The notes beneath the pieces are model-generated. The model was not told the DNA's origin, did not search any database, and saw only the letters and a list, made by a program, of their open reading frames with translations. The translations under genes were made by a program, and so were the position numbers. Shown one piece after another: positions 23,998 to 37,989 of a stretch of 64,000 nucleotides of DNA. Location of the stretch: NCBI GenBank assembly GCA_963969595.1, contig OZ018409.1, positions 40,561,282 through 40,625,281 of the forward strand, in the 5' to 3' direction. Source of the stretch: Neckera pumila. Taxonomy: Eukaryota; Streptophyta; Bryopsida; Hypnales; Neckeraceae. Numbering within the stretch: the first letter of the stretch is position 1; every line of letters begins with the position of its first letter.

Positions 23998-26387
23998 AGC
24001 CAGAACCTTCGTCCTGTTCTCACGGCCAATCCTCCATCTTTCACCCTAACGAAGAAAAATAAAATTGAACCCTAAATAATTGCCCACCATCACTCAATGG
24101 AGTGATACACTGGAGACCATAGTCGAAAGAGGACAGAACCCAGTTCTTCCTGCGCCTCCTCAAAAATCCCACATTTGCAGGCTTGAAGATGCATCAGCTC
24201 AATGTTTCGCAGTGCGAGAAGTGAAACCGCTGTTGCAAACTCGCAAATCTGTGAGTGACCTTGAACTTCGTAAGTTTGCAGCATTCGGTGTCGAGCGGCT
24301 GAGACCTCGCTTTCACCGCAATTTGGAAAAGACGAAACTGAAGTTTCCGTCAGCACAAATTTCTGATTCCTAGATTGCGCCTCTGCAGACCTGCCACATC
24401 AGGAAACTTCCAGGGAGACGATTCTGAACAAGAATATATGATCGTGCTAATGCGCAGTGCAAACTTGGTTTTAAGCTAATATTGGGAGCCGGAAATAGAA
24501 TGAGAATTTTTTACATCATAATCATATGGAATCTCTGTTGCGTATGAAGCAATCCCATATAATTAGAGTTTTCAATATAGTTTCAATATGGAAACAAAAT
24601 AAAAACAAGCTTGTGTTGCGTATTCTATATACCAGTTGGTTCCAAATTTTTTTTACATATCAGTGATTGTCTTCTTTGAAGTTTCTTGATGCACTCAGCT
24701 TGTGAATGAGCAGATGCTAATTTTGCATACACGTGCTCCTCTCTTATATCACCTTCTCTAATATCATAGCCTCTGTATTGTCACCAAATACACAGGAATG
24801 GACGAAATTCTCACTGTATTCTCAATATCACACTTCTTTTTGTCAGAGGAGATTGCATACAAAAAGCAGTAATAAAGGAGTTCGACAATGTGGAAAGGTT
24901 CTAAACCACCTTCTTGACTCCTGCAACCTCAATTAATTCCTTAACGTCACTTTTGCTTGAACTCGCACGGGATCAGAACTTCATTTATTCACGTCCATTT
25001 GATGCTCTTAAGCTGTAACACACTGACACGGACTAAAGAGGTCCGTGCATTGAGAAAATTATCCAGAAAGTTGCGAACAGTCTGCTATAACCTCCGGCAC
25101 AAAAATGAACATTTCAATATAACTCTATTTTAGAGATGGCATAATATCCAATTACCACACAAATAACGGCTGGACACTTTGCAGAATGATGCTGGAACAA
25201 ATAAACTCTGCGAAATAGAAACTGAAGTCTGAAATGTGGAAGAATCATTGCATATATATGTTATCAAAAACATGAAATAAGGTAATTCCGATAGGCTGTG
25301 CAATACCGGTACAGTAGTGAACCTTGAGAAATTCACACAAGAAAAGGAAGACGAGAAGCTGGTTCTTGCCCCCAAACTGGGCATCCCCGAGGTTTAGAAT
25401 GTACCACAATCCCAGGGATGTGGAATTATGGATCAGATTATCAAATCCTTATTTGGATCGCGGCAGCTCCCACGCGACATATTTCTAACATATGAAGTAA
25501 TTGAAAAGATGCTTACAAGATTTTTCATGTTTGCTGAGCCTGAGCTGAGCACCACGTTCATATTGATTTGAGACAACCGATCTTTGAGTAAAGCACTGTT
25601 AGATCATCAAGTACATGAGAATGTAAACAATTTGACAACATTATTCAGTATTTTAGTTGAGAGCGAGAACAAGTCGGTTTTTAGTTCTGTATTCCACGAT
25701 TCCGGTATTGCTAATTCCACAAGAAATCAGCAATACCCAAAATTGTGGGACTTGTTCAACTAGCTGGGTCAAAGTGGCATCTTAATGGATATATAGTTGG
25801 AAGCATTTGCGGACTTCCCCGTCAAAGGAAGGAACGTGAAGGTGAGATTTCCAGTAAAACAACGTCTCACTGTCCCGCAAAACAATACAGGTAGTATTAA
25901 GAGATACTCCGTGCTGAGGGCCGATACAGGCGAAACTTACGTGGTTTAGCGAAGTTCCGCAGAGTAATCGAACCGTTGCGGCACTGTCTTGGTAGAATGC
26001 CACTTTGCGTTACAGTACCAGGATCTTAAGACGTCCAACCTGTAAACCTGTGCCACATGGCCTCCACCCAAGGGACAAATGATCCTATTGCATGCTCCCC
26101 TATAGTTCTACAGCATAATCCTTCACCTATACCACCAAACCATCCATGCTGAACAACTCAGGGCAATGCATTCTGATCAGAAGGCGCGAAGGCCCACTGC
26201 AAACAACTGCGACACAAGGCAAGTATCTCCTTGCCGCACAGTTATCACCAAGGTTCTCTTTAAATCCTACTTGTTCAATTTCAAATCCGATGTACAGGAG
26301 ACAAATGTAATGTCGAAATATATGCTTGTCTTATTCCTACAAGATCACGTGAGAGAGTATGTGATCTTCTGAGAGCACATTCATTCT
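23998..26387. other. Intergenic region between J-protein and AKR genes
   Basis: This should contain the J-protein promoter/5' UTR (near 24000-24400, more GC-rich, with small open frames on both strands and no recognised domain) and the 3' UTR of the AKR gene. The rest is AT-rich, with no RNA gene or transposon termini recognised. Confidence 0.45.
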
Positions 26388-29300
26388 CTAAAATGATTCA
26401 GCAGGAAATCCTGTAACTGGCTTCACTATTCTTGCCAAGTTGTGCAGCTCTCGCTCGTCATCCTCACTCAAACTCCAACCAAGAGCTCCAGCAAACTCCG
26501 CGGCCTGCACATCAGAAAAAATGATTGTACGTGCCCTTGAAAATCAGTGGCAGCGATGCTTAAATCCTATGATATCATAAGCACCTTTCTTCTCTTTAAG
26601 ATCGCTGCCAATTTTACTAGTGATAACAGTACTCACAAGTAAAATCGTTTCGCTAGACCGATGGTACCCTATAGATATGTCTACCATGAAGTGAGGCAAA
26701 AGAGATTCTCGAATCTGCTCATACAGCTTACTGGTATGTCTCATTAGTTATCTACTGGTAACCTGGAAAAATTCTGCAGACCAGCAAAGTAAGAACCTAG
26801 GACAAGCTTAGTGGTTTTCAGACTGTTCTCTTGAATAATACTACCTGGGCAGCTGATTTAGCTCCTGGGATTGGAACAACATTGCCTTGACACAACAACC
26901 AATTCAATGCAACCTGCCAATATGAATCATAAGCCACACCAATCAAGTTAGTATTGCTTAGACAGTTGCTCAACGACGATACAACTTTTAGGCTCTAAAT
27001 CAATAAGATCAACTACCATTCAAAACTATCTCATGCTTGGATATCGGTAAGCAGCAAGGGATAATGATTAATATTCTCAACTCACCTGTTGCATCTTTTT
27101 TATGATTGGTTCTTCTTTCATGTATTGCAATACTATCAAAGACAACTACTCTGCGAGAAGTGGTATACAAACTCTATAATGTCGATTTATCTAACCATAC
27201 CGTGTCTGCCATGTAATATTCCGTAACCTACAAATTCACATACTCATATAATGAAATTGCCATGATAGAGTTTGAACTGAAAAAATCGCTCTAACATTCA
27301 CAATACCTGAGTATTTGATTTCCCGTATTTATTTCCAACCTCCTTCATTTTGCTAAGTAGGGGTGCGGCCTGAGATGGAGAGATGAATGCATCAGTTTAT
27401 GAATATACACCGAGGACAACAAGTTTCCAATTTCTCTACACAGAATCATAATGCAAATCCTCAATCTCGATTATATTTGTGGAGCATAGATAATTCAAAA
27501 ATTAGTAGTAGACATTGATAAACATGAAAAGACACTCTTGCATTTCTGGGTAATCAACAGATGTATACCAAGCTTAGTAAACAGAAACAGACTCGCTTTA
27601 AAAAGTAGAAGAGGTAAGAAGCAAATTCCACCCAGTATTATCACTCTGCACTCTGTATTTTAAGTTAAGACCACGGAACATCAATACTGCCGACTACAAA
27701 CGTACTCTCGAAACAATCACTTTTGGATCCGTGTAAGCTCCATGTATGTTTAGATCAACGGACATTGAGCGGTCATTTCACTACAAGTGCGGTGCATAGA
27801 CAGAGTTAAGATTGAATATAAAGTATGTAAGAGAATGCAGGTATGTTCTGCAAGATGAGAAATTAAACAAAATGCAAGCTCACCTCTTAACTCGGTTGTC
27901 GTTTCAAAATACACGATAATATTTCATAAATCTGGGTGAGGTTAGCCAAACACATACCTTCGTAAGAAAATCAGCATCATATGTTCGTCCTCGACCACCT
28001 GGAGGAGGATTGCTAGCACTATACTTGCCACTCAGAACACCTGTGTACAACAAATTGAAGAACGTAAACGAAACTCAGAGTCTGTAGTTTTGAGATTTCA
28101 GAAATATAATGCTTGATATTAATGTCATCCACAACGAACACAATTTGCAATATTCTCAACCACTTGACGACAAGAAAAAATTTACGCCTTTGTTGAGTAC
28201 CCTCTCATTACTTTTCAATGCAATGCAATTAGCCAGGCAGGTGTGGAAATGTGCCCATCATTCTAGATAGCTTGAAAACTGTGAAAAAGGACATAGGTAA
28301 TAACCCAAACATATCTACCTTGGGCTAGTGGAGAGTATGCAATCAAAGTAACACCGAGTTCGTCACACGTCTTCTTCACATTATTCTCCTCAGGAAGGCG
28401 ATAGATTAAGCTGTAATGGACCTGCTCGAGTGATGAACCAAGTCAGTTCTTGTGTGATAATTATTGTAGGAATGCACTTTGAAGCATAGTGAACCCAATT
28501 ACTTGTCAGAAAGAAACTACCGACAAATATAGGAAACCTACCGGCAATTCATCAGCCCAAACTGGCACACATTGACATGCACTATTTTCTACCAAAAAAA
28601 GAAGGGAAATACACCTGATTAGACGCCAATGGAATGCCTCTCTTCGCAAGTTGCTCATGAGCAGCGCGTAACCGTTTCTCTACATATACAGTCACTATAT
28701 ACTTTTAGATTGTTGAAGAAAATTTCTATCAGTTAACACATCACTGGTGCTATCACTGAAATAGAATACGCATCTTCATCTCCCCATGCGAGAATACCAG
28801 GGCGTGATGCACCTCACTTTTCATTTTGAATATATAGAAATCTGTAGACTTGACTTCCAGACATGATCTCACAGCACGCTGGAGGTCATAGGGAAAAAAA
28901 AGCTAAGGGCCTTGCTCTTATTCTCTGATGCACACAGGAATATAAGTAATAAAATTTTAATGGAGGAAGCTCGCTGGATGGTGCGTCAAGTGAGACCGTA
29001 CTCTCCTAAGAAACCCACTCCATGAACTCTTAGAGTCGTTGAGTGTATTCCTCACAACATGGTCACAAGAATTCTTGAAAGACAATGAAAGAATTTAAAG
29101 AGCACGAACCACTATAGTTAGAAACACCAACCGCCTTCACAAGGCCTTGCTCCACAGCATCACCCAAGCCATCAATGTAGCCTACACAAAACATCAACGA
29201 GCACACATGAAGACGACTTAAAATGCAACGTTGGTAACGAGCTAGAACTGTATCATGACTCAAACGATGCGCTTGTCGCGCAGTGATTCAGGTCATTCTA

Positions 29301-32300
29301 CTGGCCACTGGTTCGAATAAACTATGCCTTACTTCTAGGTATCTTTGTTTCGATAACGGCCAACATAGGTAGTCCTGATTTTCAACAAAAGCAAGCAAAT
29401 GCTGTCATGCACAACATCTACTATATGGCGGTATGCTATTGAAGTCATACAATCTCTTCCACTCGTTAAATCTTAAATACCTTTCGATTGAAATACTATA
29501 CCGATACCAAAATATAAAATGAGGATAGGGCCTTGGTGTTAGATGCCTTAGACAGCAGGAAAATTCTACCAACTAGGCTATAAGCACATGCAGTTTGACC
29601 CTCCTCGTTGCAAGCTCAAGTCTATCAGATGTTTTGTTCACAATTTCAACTCCATGCTATGTATCTTGAAGCCTAAACCCGAGGTAAGATTTTTCGGCAT
29701 ATATTGTCGCAAAAATTAGGTTTCATGCAAATCTCAATGGAACAGCGACATGACTGAAAATAAGTAGTTGAATGTAGAGCTAACCTTCATTGCCCCACAA
29801 CCCAGGCCTGCAGAAATACAAAACAGGGACGATGTTAACTTCAATAAATTCTAGAACTTTCTCGGCTCGAAAAGTGCATGAAAAAATATGATGCCAAAAT
29901 TCTGACCAGAAGGAATGCAGTCAGAAGAAGGCTCTTCAAAATAAGCCTCGTCCTTCCACTATCTCTCAGTAACATAAAGAAAAGAACTATTATGATATCC
30001 TCATCAAAATGTTACAGCCATCGCAATTAATCCGTTCAAGCCGTCACAAAGCTTCCGTAGCTGCTCCGATGGGAACCCAAGCGCTGGAAGATGCTAGGTC
30101 TCTGGTCTGTACATCACAAATAATATAAGCAACTGCTCCGCATGTAGAAAAGAAAAGAATAGAATACCAGTGAAGTTGATAAAGATCGATAGAAGAAAGG
30201 CCAAGGCGAGCCAAGGATTGCCGAAGTGCAACAACAACGCTACTTCGTGAAAATCGCCTGCAAAAGACAATTTTTCTCGAAAACCAGCGTTAGTAGAAGT
30301 CTACAAGAACTAATTAAGTAGGGTTTTGAGGATGTCAGCGGAAACAAGGCCTCAAAAAATTTAGAAAAATACTCTTGACACTACAGTAGGCTACTCATGA
30401 ATGCTCGTGTACATCATTTTGCAGAAGTAGACAACGTCAATGGAGGAAATCAATATTCGGTGAAATAAATTGGTTTCCTCGGATGTGGTGAGGCCATTAC
30501 GTGTAGAACTAATGCTGTGAGCACTGGAGAAATTATCTGAATAATCGGATTACCGCCTCTGTTCACTATCTTCCTCTAACAAATCTTCTTGGTGCCTTGT
30601 TCACCAGCAGATCGTAGTGATCAGCTAGAGCTTGCCCAGGGTGGAACCTGGCTGCTGAAATTAGGATAGATTATAAATCTTGTGCGCGGGCAAAAGGATC
30701 CGGGATAGGCAACAATATACGATCAGCTCACGCTTGGCAGATAAGGAATATCTCGTCTATGTACACTAAAAATTAAGCATGCGTAAGCTTCAAAAATGAC
30801 AAGCTCAACACGCATCTGTGTTAAAACCCAGGAATTACTCCGCATCGACATTTAAAACAGGACGAGGAAAGTACTTATAATGCATACGGGCGGTATAAAC
30901 AGAAGTCTTGCGTGCTTGAATTACCATGGGTATGCCGCAAACTTCGTCGCTACAATTGCTCCCCCCGAACCGCCCTTCTGCTCCCGACCCTTGATCGCCC
31001 TGCACAAAACATACCCAAGAGGCAGCTCGTCGGTCAATTATATGTTGCATTAATTCAGCATGAGTATATATGTAACCCTCGCTCGCCTAAGAAGACCAAG
31101 GAAGAACCAGAGCTCCACAAATACCTTAAAATAAATTGAGTACGAACATTTAGAAAAAGCAACTTAGAGACCAACTGTAGGATAATGTATGCACCTTCCT
31201 AATAGCGACTCGGAACCATCTCCCCCCGCCCACTGTCGTTCATCGGCGCAGAAGTTAAATAATTTTAAAGAACAAATCATCACCCCCGGCTACAATTGCG
31301 CGCCTGTCATATTTACTTCCACTCTCCCTACTGATAAACAATCCCATTCTGAACATGTAATCTACCTTCCATCCCCAGAACACTCACGAATTTCGGGCTT
31401 CCCTATCAATCTAACAAGGCAGCAATAGAGGGACACATGCGACAACCAAGAAACAAAGAATCAAGAGTGAATTACAGTCTCGCTACCTGCGGACTCCCAT
31501 AAACCTCTGCACCAGCCAAAACAACAGCAGTACGATTTCATCAGGATTTGACCACTCATCACAATAAATTAGAGGCAGAGATGTAGCGTAAACAAAGACC
31601 TCGCACTCCCACTAATGCCAAAGTGAATGCCACGAAAGAGTTCAGCTCAATTAAGTAAATTTCCCAAGGCAATTCCGGTTCAAACAGCACAACTTTGTGC
31701 AGCTATGCACAACATAAATCTAGACCTATCCTAGTTCTTAAAGAAAGAAGCACTTGCGAACCTCATTTTGGCAATTTTCTAATTTCCAATTTGAAAGACT
31801 ATCAGAACCTATGACGAAGAGTCATCATCCAATTCAAGAGCACACGGGAACTAGAGTATGCATGCAATACCCGCGGTGTCGAAGAAGGAGATCCCGTTGT
31901 CCATAGCGACATTGAAAGCATCCCGCGAATCCTTAATATTTCTATCTGTGGATCACCAATGAAGTAATAAGATTGCGAGTAGAAACCTTTCCAGAGACCA
32001 CGAAATTCAATCAGCCTACAATTTTGCGCCCAAAAGAACTACAATACTAATTCCCAGAGGCAAAACTACATTATTAGCAATTGCACAGAAAGCTCCGCGA
32101 ACCAAATGAAGCACGGAGTACCCTACCATCCCAGGAGGTGTTCCAGAGGAAGCGATCGCCCCAGGACCAGGCACCAATGCCTAGAGGGGAGACGTGAAGC
32201 GGCGAATTGCCCAAGCGCACGAGGGAGTCCGCCGGGGTGGCGGTCGGGGAAGACGAGACTGATGAGCAGCGAGTCGGAGGGCGAGGGGAGAGAGAGGAGG

Positions 32301-32334
32301 CGAACATCACAGGGGATGTACAAGTCCAAGCCAT
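26388..32334 (-). CDS. Plastid aldo-keto reductase (At1g06690-like)
   Basis: Fourteen exons, minus strand: 32334-32127, 31945-31871, 31506-31487, 31232-31195, 30999-30925, 30257-30168, 29807-29785, 29181-29110, 28679-28615, 28421-28319, 28040-27958, 27369-27307, 26913-26845 and 26504-26388; 366 aa with consistent phases. The first 40 residues are Ser/Thr/Pro-rich, as in a plastid transit peptide. The barrel begins [19 protein letters not shown]. The catalytic tetrad is visible: Asp and Tyr in FFDTAEVYG, Lys in [10 protein letters not shown], His in [19 protein letters not shown] and the NADPH-site VPIPGAKS follow. The enzyme reduces aldehydes or ketones with NADPH; the physiological substrate of the At1g06690 group is not established to my knowledge. 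Two micro-exons (20 and 23 nt) and many small exons are notable. The fourth exon ([15 protein letters not shown]) differs most from the usual FSLGA..SE.LLG, so its acceptor is the least certain. Confidence 0.92.
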
Positions 32335-32676
32335 GGATCCTAAGTGATGGATACTAAGTGACGGATTCTAAGAGAGAATGCAAGCAGGCAAGCGGAGCTT
32401 CGCGTGAAGAAGGTGGCGACAAGTGGAATTGTAGAGTCGAAGCTTATGGAACTATGGAAGTACTCAGGCGCAGGCAGGCTGGAGAGAAACAAACACAGAG
32501 GACGCAAAATGCGGCTGGAGGACCTCGGGAGAGCTACTGTAAGTAAGGAAGTGAAGGCGCCATGAGAGTGACGGATTTGGAATAGCGGGACGAAGAGAGA
32601 CGTCACAGTGCATGGCCTCGTCCGATTCAAACTGGGTGTGGTGGCGAGTGCTGCTTCACTGATCCCTGACCTGCTA
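32335..32676 (-). promoter_or_regulatory. Upstream region of the AKR gene
   Basis: A relatively GC-rich 340 bp stretch between the AKR start codon and the MITE at 32677 must contain the 5' UTR and core promoter. Open frames on the plus strand here have no recognised domain. No clear TATA box was assigned. Confidence 0.35.
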
Positions 32677-32959
32677 ACGTAGGAGGTCCATGCACCGCCC
32701 ATTGAAGAGCTGATAATTTGGGGAGGTTAGATTTCTTGAAATGTGTTTCAGTAAATTTTTCTTGAAAGACAAATGGAATCGCCATTGAACCCAAGTTGTT
32801 TCATATTTTTTGGAGTTTTGTGGAATTAGTAATGAATTTTTGAAGTTGAAATGTTTAAAGCTTCCACCTCCTGAAATGTGCACTGGCAATGAAAAAGAAA
32901 AATGTATCTTTGCGTTAAAGGACACTTTTAGAGCCAATCGGTTTATGGACCTCCTACCT
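32677..32959. mobile_element. TA-flanked MITE, copy A (283 bp)
   Basis: Inverted ends: left ACGTAGGAGGTCCATGCACC, right reverse complement AGGTAGGAGGTCCATAAACC, flanked by TA on both sides (32675-32676 and 32960-32961). The interior closely resembles the MITE at 40660-40987 (gcccatt.aagagctgaaa..ttttggggagg, ttcagtaaattt, gaaagacaa, aacccaagttgtttyatattttttggag). No coding capacity. TA flanks and short terminal repeats are as in Tc1/mariner-derived (Stowaway-like) elements. It sits directly upstream of the AKR promoter. Confidence 0.75.
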
Positions 32960-32961
32960 TA

Positions 32962-35842
32962 CTTCCATCTTTGGTTGTAACACTTGAAACAAAATGTATC
33001 CCACAAATTGGAATTCAGACTAAGGTAAATACACCTCAATGCGTCATAAATAATCAATTGAGCATTGTTCCTAGTATTAAATTGCCTAATTTATTGTTGG
33101 ATCTTATTGGAAGTGAAAATAGTATTATTTTTAGGTCATCTTCTTATGTAATTTTTAGACATCAAAAGAATAAACAATGAGTTTTCAAAATATTGAAAGT
33201 AGGTGTATTTAAAGGCATGCCAAGGCTCTCATGAATAGGAGCACCACATTTTAGACAATAATTTGTCAGAGTTGGTTGTAGAAAGAGGTCACAAATAGGT
33301 GTAGTACCTTAGTTGTTGGGTGGCAAATCATTGTAAATATCCAGGCGACTATATGCTTGTTCAAATGTAAAGCATGCCACTAACACCGTTGCAGCTCTCT
33401 GGAACTTGTAAGCTCCTTCATTCAACATCACCTACAATATCATTATTTTGAGGTGACTTGCAAGTCTCAACTTAAGATGGAAGTTGTATGCGTTACCTAT
33501 CTAGCAGTTGAAAGAACCATACAAGGAACAAAATTATCTAGGCAAATACTTTTCAATAAGTTCTAAGGTTAGATTAGTAGGGTAATCAGGACAATTTATC
33601 TTAAAGAGAGCACTTGAAACTTAGAGTGCAAATTTTCCTCATTGTTTTTTAATGTAATAATAAGTAATCCAAAGCACCTCACTTTCCAAACATTACATGT
33701 ATGGAGTTTGGCCCAATTGATAAGCATGCCTTATCAATGGACCACGTTGTCAAATTATCCCAAAGCTACTCTAGCTAATTAAAGTTGGGACTGTCCATTT
33801 AAAGGCTAGAAGTAGTGTGTTTGTTTGCGCTGTATACAAGGTGAAGTGTAAAAGACCTCTTGCATGATATAGTAACCCCGAGTATAATAAACTCTAAATT
33901 ATCTGCTAAGTCCCGATTGTATGACCAAATTATATTTATGACTTTACTCAAACATATAGATGAGTGAGGAAGAAAGTTTCTTCTTTAAGCTAGCCAATAT
34001 CTCGATAAGAAAACTAGGTAAACAGCTCTTGCTTTTCAAAACACACATGAGGGCAACTGCCTACGATGTAGAAAATTTGTACTCGCCAAAGATTATAAAG
34101 AGTTGCACTTGATGCACCTTGAGTGGCATCGCCAAATCCCGTTAGTAATCTATTTCTGTACCAGCAAGCAGAGATCTACAATGACGCTCGAGCTTGTTAA
34201 CAAAGATTGCAAACAACTCCTTTTGCAAGCCATCCTACAAAAGAGAAAGGGTAACTTTGAGTCAACTATACTTATAAAGCTCAAAGCTAGAGAAGTGATG
34301 AGCTGAATTATATATGAACTCTTAACATCATCAATACATGAAGCCATAATCACAACAAGAGCAATTCAGGGATTAGAAACAAACTTTGTTGAAGTCCCAC
34401 GGTGCACAATTGTTGGTTGCTACGATTACAACTTCTAGAATCAATAGTCTCTCTAAGATTTCAAACAGTCGCAACTGCTATAAACACATCCAAAACCTGT
34501 TTCGCCAAAATTTGAGTATGAACACAATCCTCTAGTGCACCCAACTCAAAGTACTTACATAGCCATGAGTAGATATGAGCTGTCATACATACTTGCAAAA
34601 AACATAAGTGTAAACACTTCCACTATAACTTTCTAAACAGAGTTGACAAGGCATCTTGACGTCCAGCGTCATATCTAGACATCCAGATTCCTCGGGCGCT
34701 GCCCCCTAAATGTCAATTGACATTTGGATTTTCTAATTTAATAGGCAGACAACAAATCTGGCCCATCCCTAGCGTCCGCTTGGCCCAACCGGCTACTTGT
34801 CCGCCCGTTCATCTATCTACTTGTTCAGTCGTCTGCCCATCCATCTCTCTAGCAAACATTTAATCTTTTCTCAAAAATAATTTTGGATAGATGCTAACAA
34901 TAGAAAACAAATTGCATTTTTTTTCATCATATAAAAATTTGGTTTTTTGAAAAATGAAATTTCAAAAATTTGACATCTATTTTTAGAATTATTTTCCACC
35001 AAACCTATCCTACAACTTCAGCATCAAATATTCCTCAAGGAGGGGGTAATACTTAAATGTCTAGAAAGCCTAATTCTAGAGGCAATGAGTTGTTTTTTGT
35101 GCATTTGACAAAGAAGGTGCATAAATTGACGTACATAATAATGACAAATTTTGGATTTATAATGAGTGACAGATCCAAGGATATTTGATTCTCCTCATTT
35201 TGATCATTGTTGCACCTCTTACATGCCAAAAAAACAACAAAATGATTATGCATTAATGCAAATGGTACCGTATTTGAGTATGATAAGGTTTTTTATCTTA
35301 AAATGAATAATCAATGAAAAATACTAATTGGTGAATACAAACCAATCTAATGGTGTATGTACTACCATGTTTTAGTATATAATTCACATTCAAGAAGTTG
35401 AATACAGTACAGGTCATCACCTATACTATATCATGATTGGACCGTCCATTGCTCAAAATATTTCCAACTTTAATTTCTTGTTGTTCTACTACAATTCTAA
35501 TATGGTATCCACCATTTTGGATATTACACTAGTTATTTCCATCAAAAAGTACAAATTTGCATTAAAAAGAGGATCATTTTAAGTGTCATTACCTTAGTGG
35601 CCTTTAGAGAGGACTAGAGCACGTATATACAAGTATTGAATAACAACTTTACTACCCTTATAATGCGTGATAGAATATTCATGTAGTGGTCAATTTTACA
35701 TGAATCTTTTCAAAAATTTGACACATAGAGTAGACAAGTATTCTTGTTCAATTTTTTTTTTTTTTTAATTTGAGCAACTTGGGCAGCATTTGGCTTCTTG
35801 AGGTAAGCCTTTCATCTAGTTATGAAATTATTTGCCATGTCT
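32962..35842. other. AT-rich intergenic DNA, diffuse repeats
   Basis: No gene recognised. Loose similarity between 33090-33300 and 20640-20860 (ttgttggatcttattgg, tctcatgaatag, ggtcac) suggests old dispersed repeats. At 34690-34860 a less AT-rich stretch contains repeated gtccgcccgttcatc-type words of unknown nature. Confidence 0.4.
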
Positions 35843-35845
35843 ATA

Positions 35846-37986
35846 CACTACAAGAATATCAGCATTCTATGATTGCGTTTATTACTGTGTTTGTAGTCAT
35901 TGTAGACAACTATGACTGTTTCCATTTTTTGGCCACTACAGTCATTGTGGACGAGTCCTTTATATAAATGACTGTAGGTTTAATATCACCAACAAATTTG
36001 GACTTGGATGAAGAAAAGATGATATGGTCTATGTGGCATTTAGGTTTAGGAACAATTTTTTTTGGAAAAGTTGGGCAGTTGTCCATTTTTTGAAAAATTT
36101 GGTCCACTGTTGCTGATGTGGACCTTTGAGTGAGTCATTATGTAGTCATTCTGTAGTTGTGTTGACCAGTGCAAAGGTGACACGTGTCTAGTCATCCTTT
36201 AGTTATTGTTGCATTTTTATCTTCAATGCACAAATGACGCTTTTACACGTGTCCAATTATTTTATTGTCATTTATAGGTGGTGCTTTCAAGATTGTCCTG
36301 TCATTTTTAAGTGATACACATATGAGTACATTCAAAGTTTCATAGCAATACACCACATACCAAATACAATACATCATACACAATATATAATACACTATAT
36401 ACAATACACATACAATGTACACCATATTTGGTTTATATGTCTTGTCTGACATCCAAATCCACTTAGTGGATAAGTATGAAGTGATGAAATGATAAGCCTT
36501 TTATACAAGTGGGGTAGTAGTAGGCAAGACAAACGATGTGGGATATGTAAAATGCAAGAATTGTGTCACAAATAATATTTTGGACCTCATTGAGGTGTAG
36601 TAGATTAATTTTTTCCAAAAAATTTTGAACTAATAAAAGTTAGGAAATCAATCTCACTTTCATCTCCAAAAATTCATTTTACATTTTGAGCCTCGAATCA
36701 AAAGTTATAGACAAATTTGCTAAATGGACCAGAAATGTATGCCTAAGTATTGTAGTTCACACTTGGGCTCTGCAGTCATTTCCAAGTAATGTCGACCATG
36801 ACTGTAGTAGTCATTGTTGTCCCCAATGACTACAACAAGTTGTTTGGCAGTCATTGATTAGTTAGCAATCATTGTAGGCAACTAGTTCATACCCTTGCTT
36901 CCTTGGACTTTACCTTCCTCTTGAAATATGAAACCCATTCTGGAAAAATTTGAAAGTCAAAAAAATGAGGTGCAAATATGTTTCACTTAGTTTCTATTTT
37001 ATTTTTCATTACTCCGCCAAAATGTATATAGTTTGACAAGCATGCAGGAAGCAGAAAAAAAATATAGAATTAATTAGAAGAAATTTAATTTAGAACTGCA
37101 TGCATGTATAGACCTTACCCTTTTTTTACGTTTATGTTTTCATTACTACTGCAAACTGAATATAGATGTGAGCAATAAAAAAGAAGTATGAAAAAAATAT
37201 AAAACTAAACTAAATACAGTAAGTACAAATATCTCAGACATAGTATTTATTTTATTTTCATTAATTACCTCTCCATATTGTATTCATTCCGATAAATATG
37301 AGAGAAGTATGAAAAAAATATGCAATTTAAAGAAAAAATAATGCAATTAGCCTTCACTTAGTTTTTTGTTTTTTTTCGTCACTTCAATCTTCTATTATAA
37401 ATTTATTCAATTTGAAAAATATAAAATAAAGAATTAAAGTACATTAATTGAACCAAATAAATAAATAAATTTAAATTATAAAACTACAAATATCTTCACC
37501 TTAGTTTTATTTCATTTTCCATTACTCATCCATAATGTATTCAGTCCAAAAATTATCTAGGAAGTACAACATAAGAAACTAAAAGGGAAAAAGTGCAAGT
37601 AGCTCTAGCTTCATTAGTTTTCATTATGTTTTTAAATTGAGCAAAAGTTGGAGGCACAGTCATACTTTAGTCATTTTTGGGAACGAGACAGTAGGCATCT
37701 AGTCACTATACAACTCAATTACAACTACATCAACTTCCATTCCAGGTTCATGACGTCCACGTCACTCTGTCCAATGCTCTGCTAACCAAAAAGTGGCGGA
37801 TGAACAGTTACGTCCGTCTCCTTACCATAGTACTCATCCACGACCTCAATCAATGATTGCACAATGACTAAGGACTTCTACACATGGGGCTGCCTCTGCA
37901 ATTACAAAGTTGTAGTCATTTAGCAGTCATTTAGGACATATAGTCATTCTTCAATTGGTTGCATAGGACACATTTTTCTTGTAGTG
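35846..37986. mobile_element. Non-autonomous CACTA (En/Spm) transposon, 2141 bp
   Basis: Left end CACTACAAGAA at 35846 and right end TTCTTGTAGTG ending at 37986 are perfect 11 bp inverted repeats of the canonical plant CACTA type. They are flanked by the 3 bp target duplication ATA (35843-35845 and 37987-37989). Both subterminal zones contain many copies of TAGTCATT-like words in both orientations (for example near 35888, 35939, 36130-36155, 37660-37700, 37905-37955), as expected for transposase-binding subterminal repeats. The interior is AT-rich with no transposase frame, so movement would need an autonomous relative. A further cluster of the same words near 36770-36885 may mark a nested or rearranged end. 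Confidence 0.88.
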
Positions 37987-37989
37987 ATA

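Noticed and set aside
24080..24373. 97-residue plus-strand frame near the J-protein promoter
   Set aside because: Open on both strands, no domain, no clear splice sites; probably 5' flank of the minus-strand gene.
29270..29330. tRNA-like B-box word (ggttcgaat)
   Set aside because: No matching A-box or foldable cloverleaf around it; it lies in an AKR intron.
30835..31428. Open frames on both strands across the AKR region
   Set aside because: They overlap AKR exons and introns in other frames; the minus-strand exons rebuild the enzyme's conserved motifs exactly, so these are shadows.
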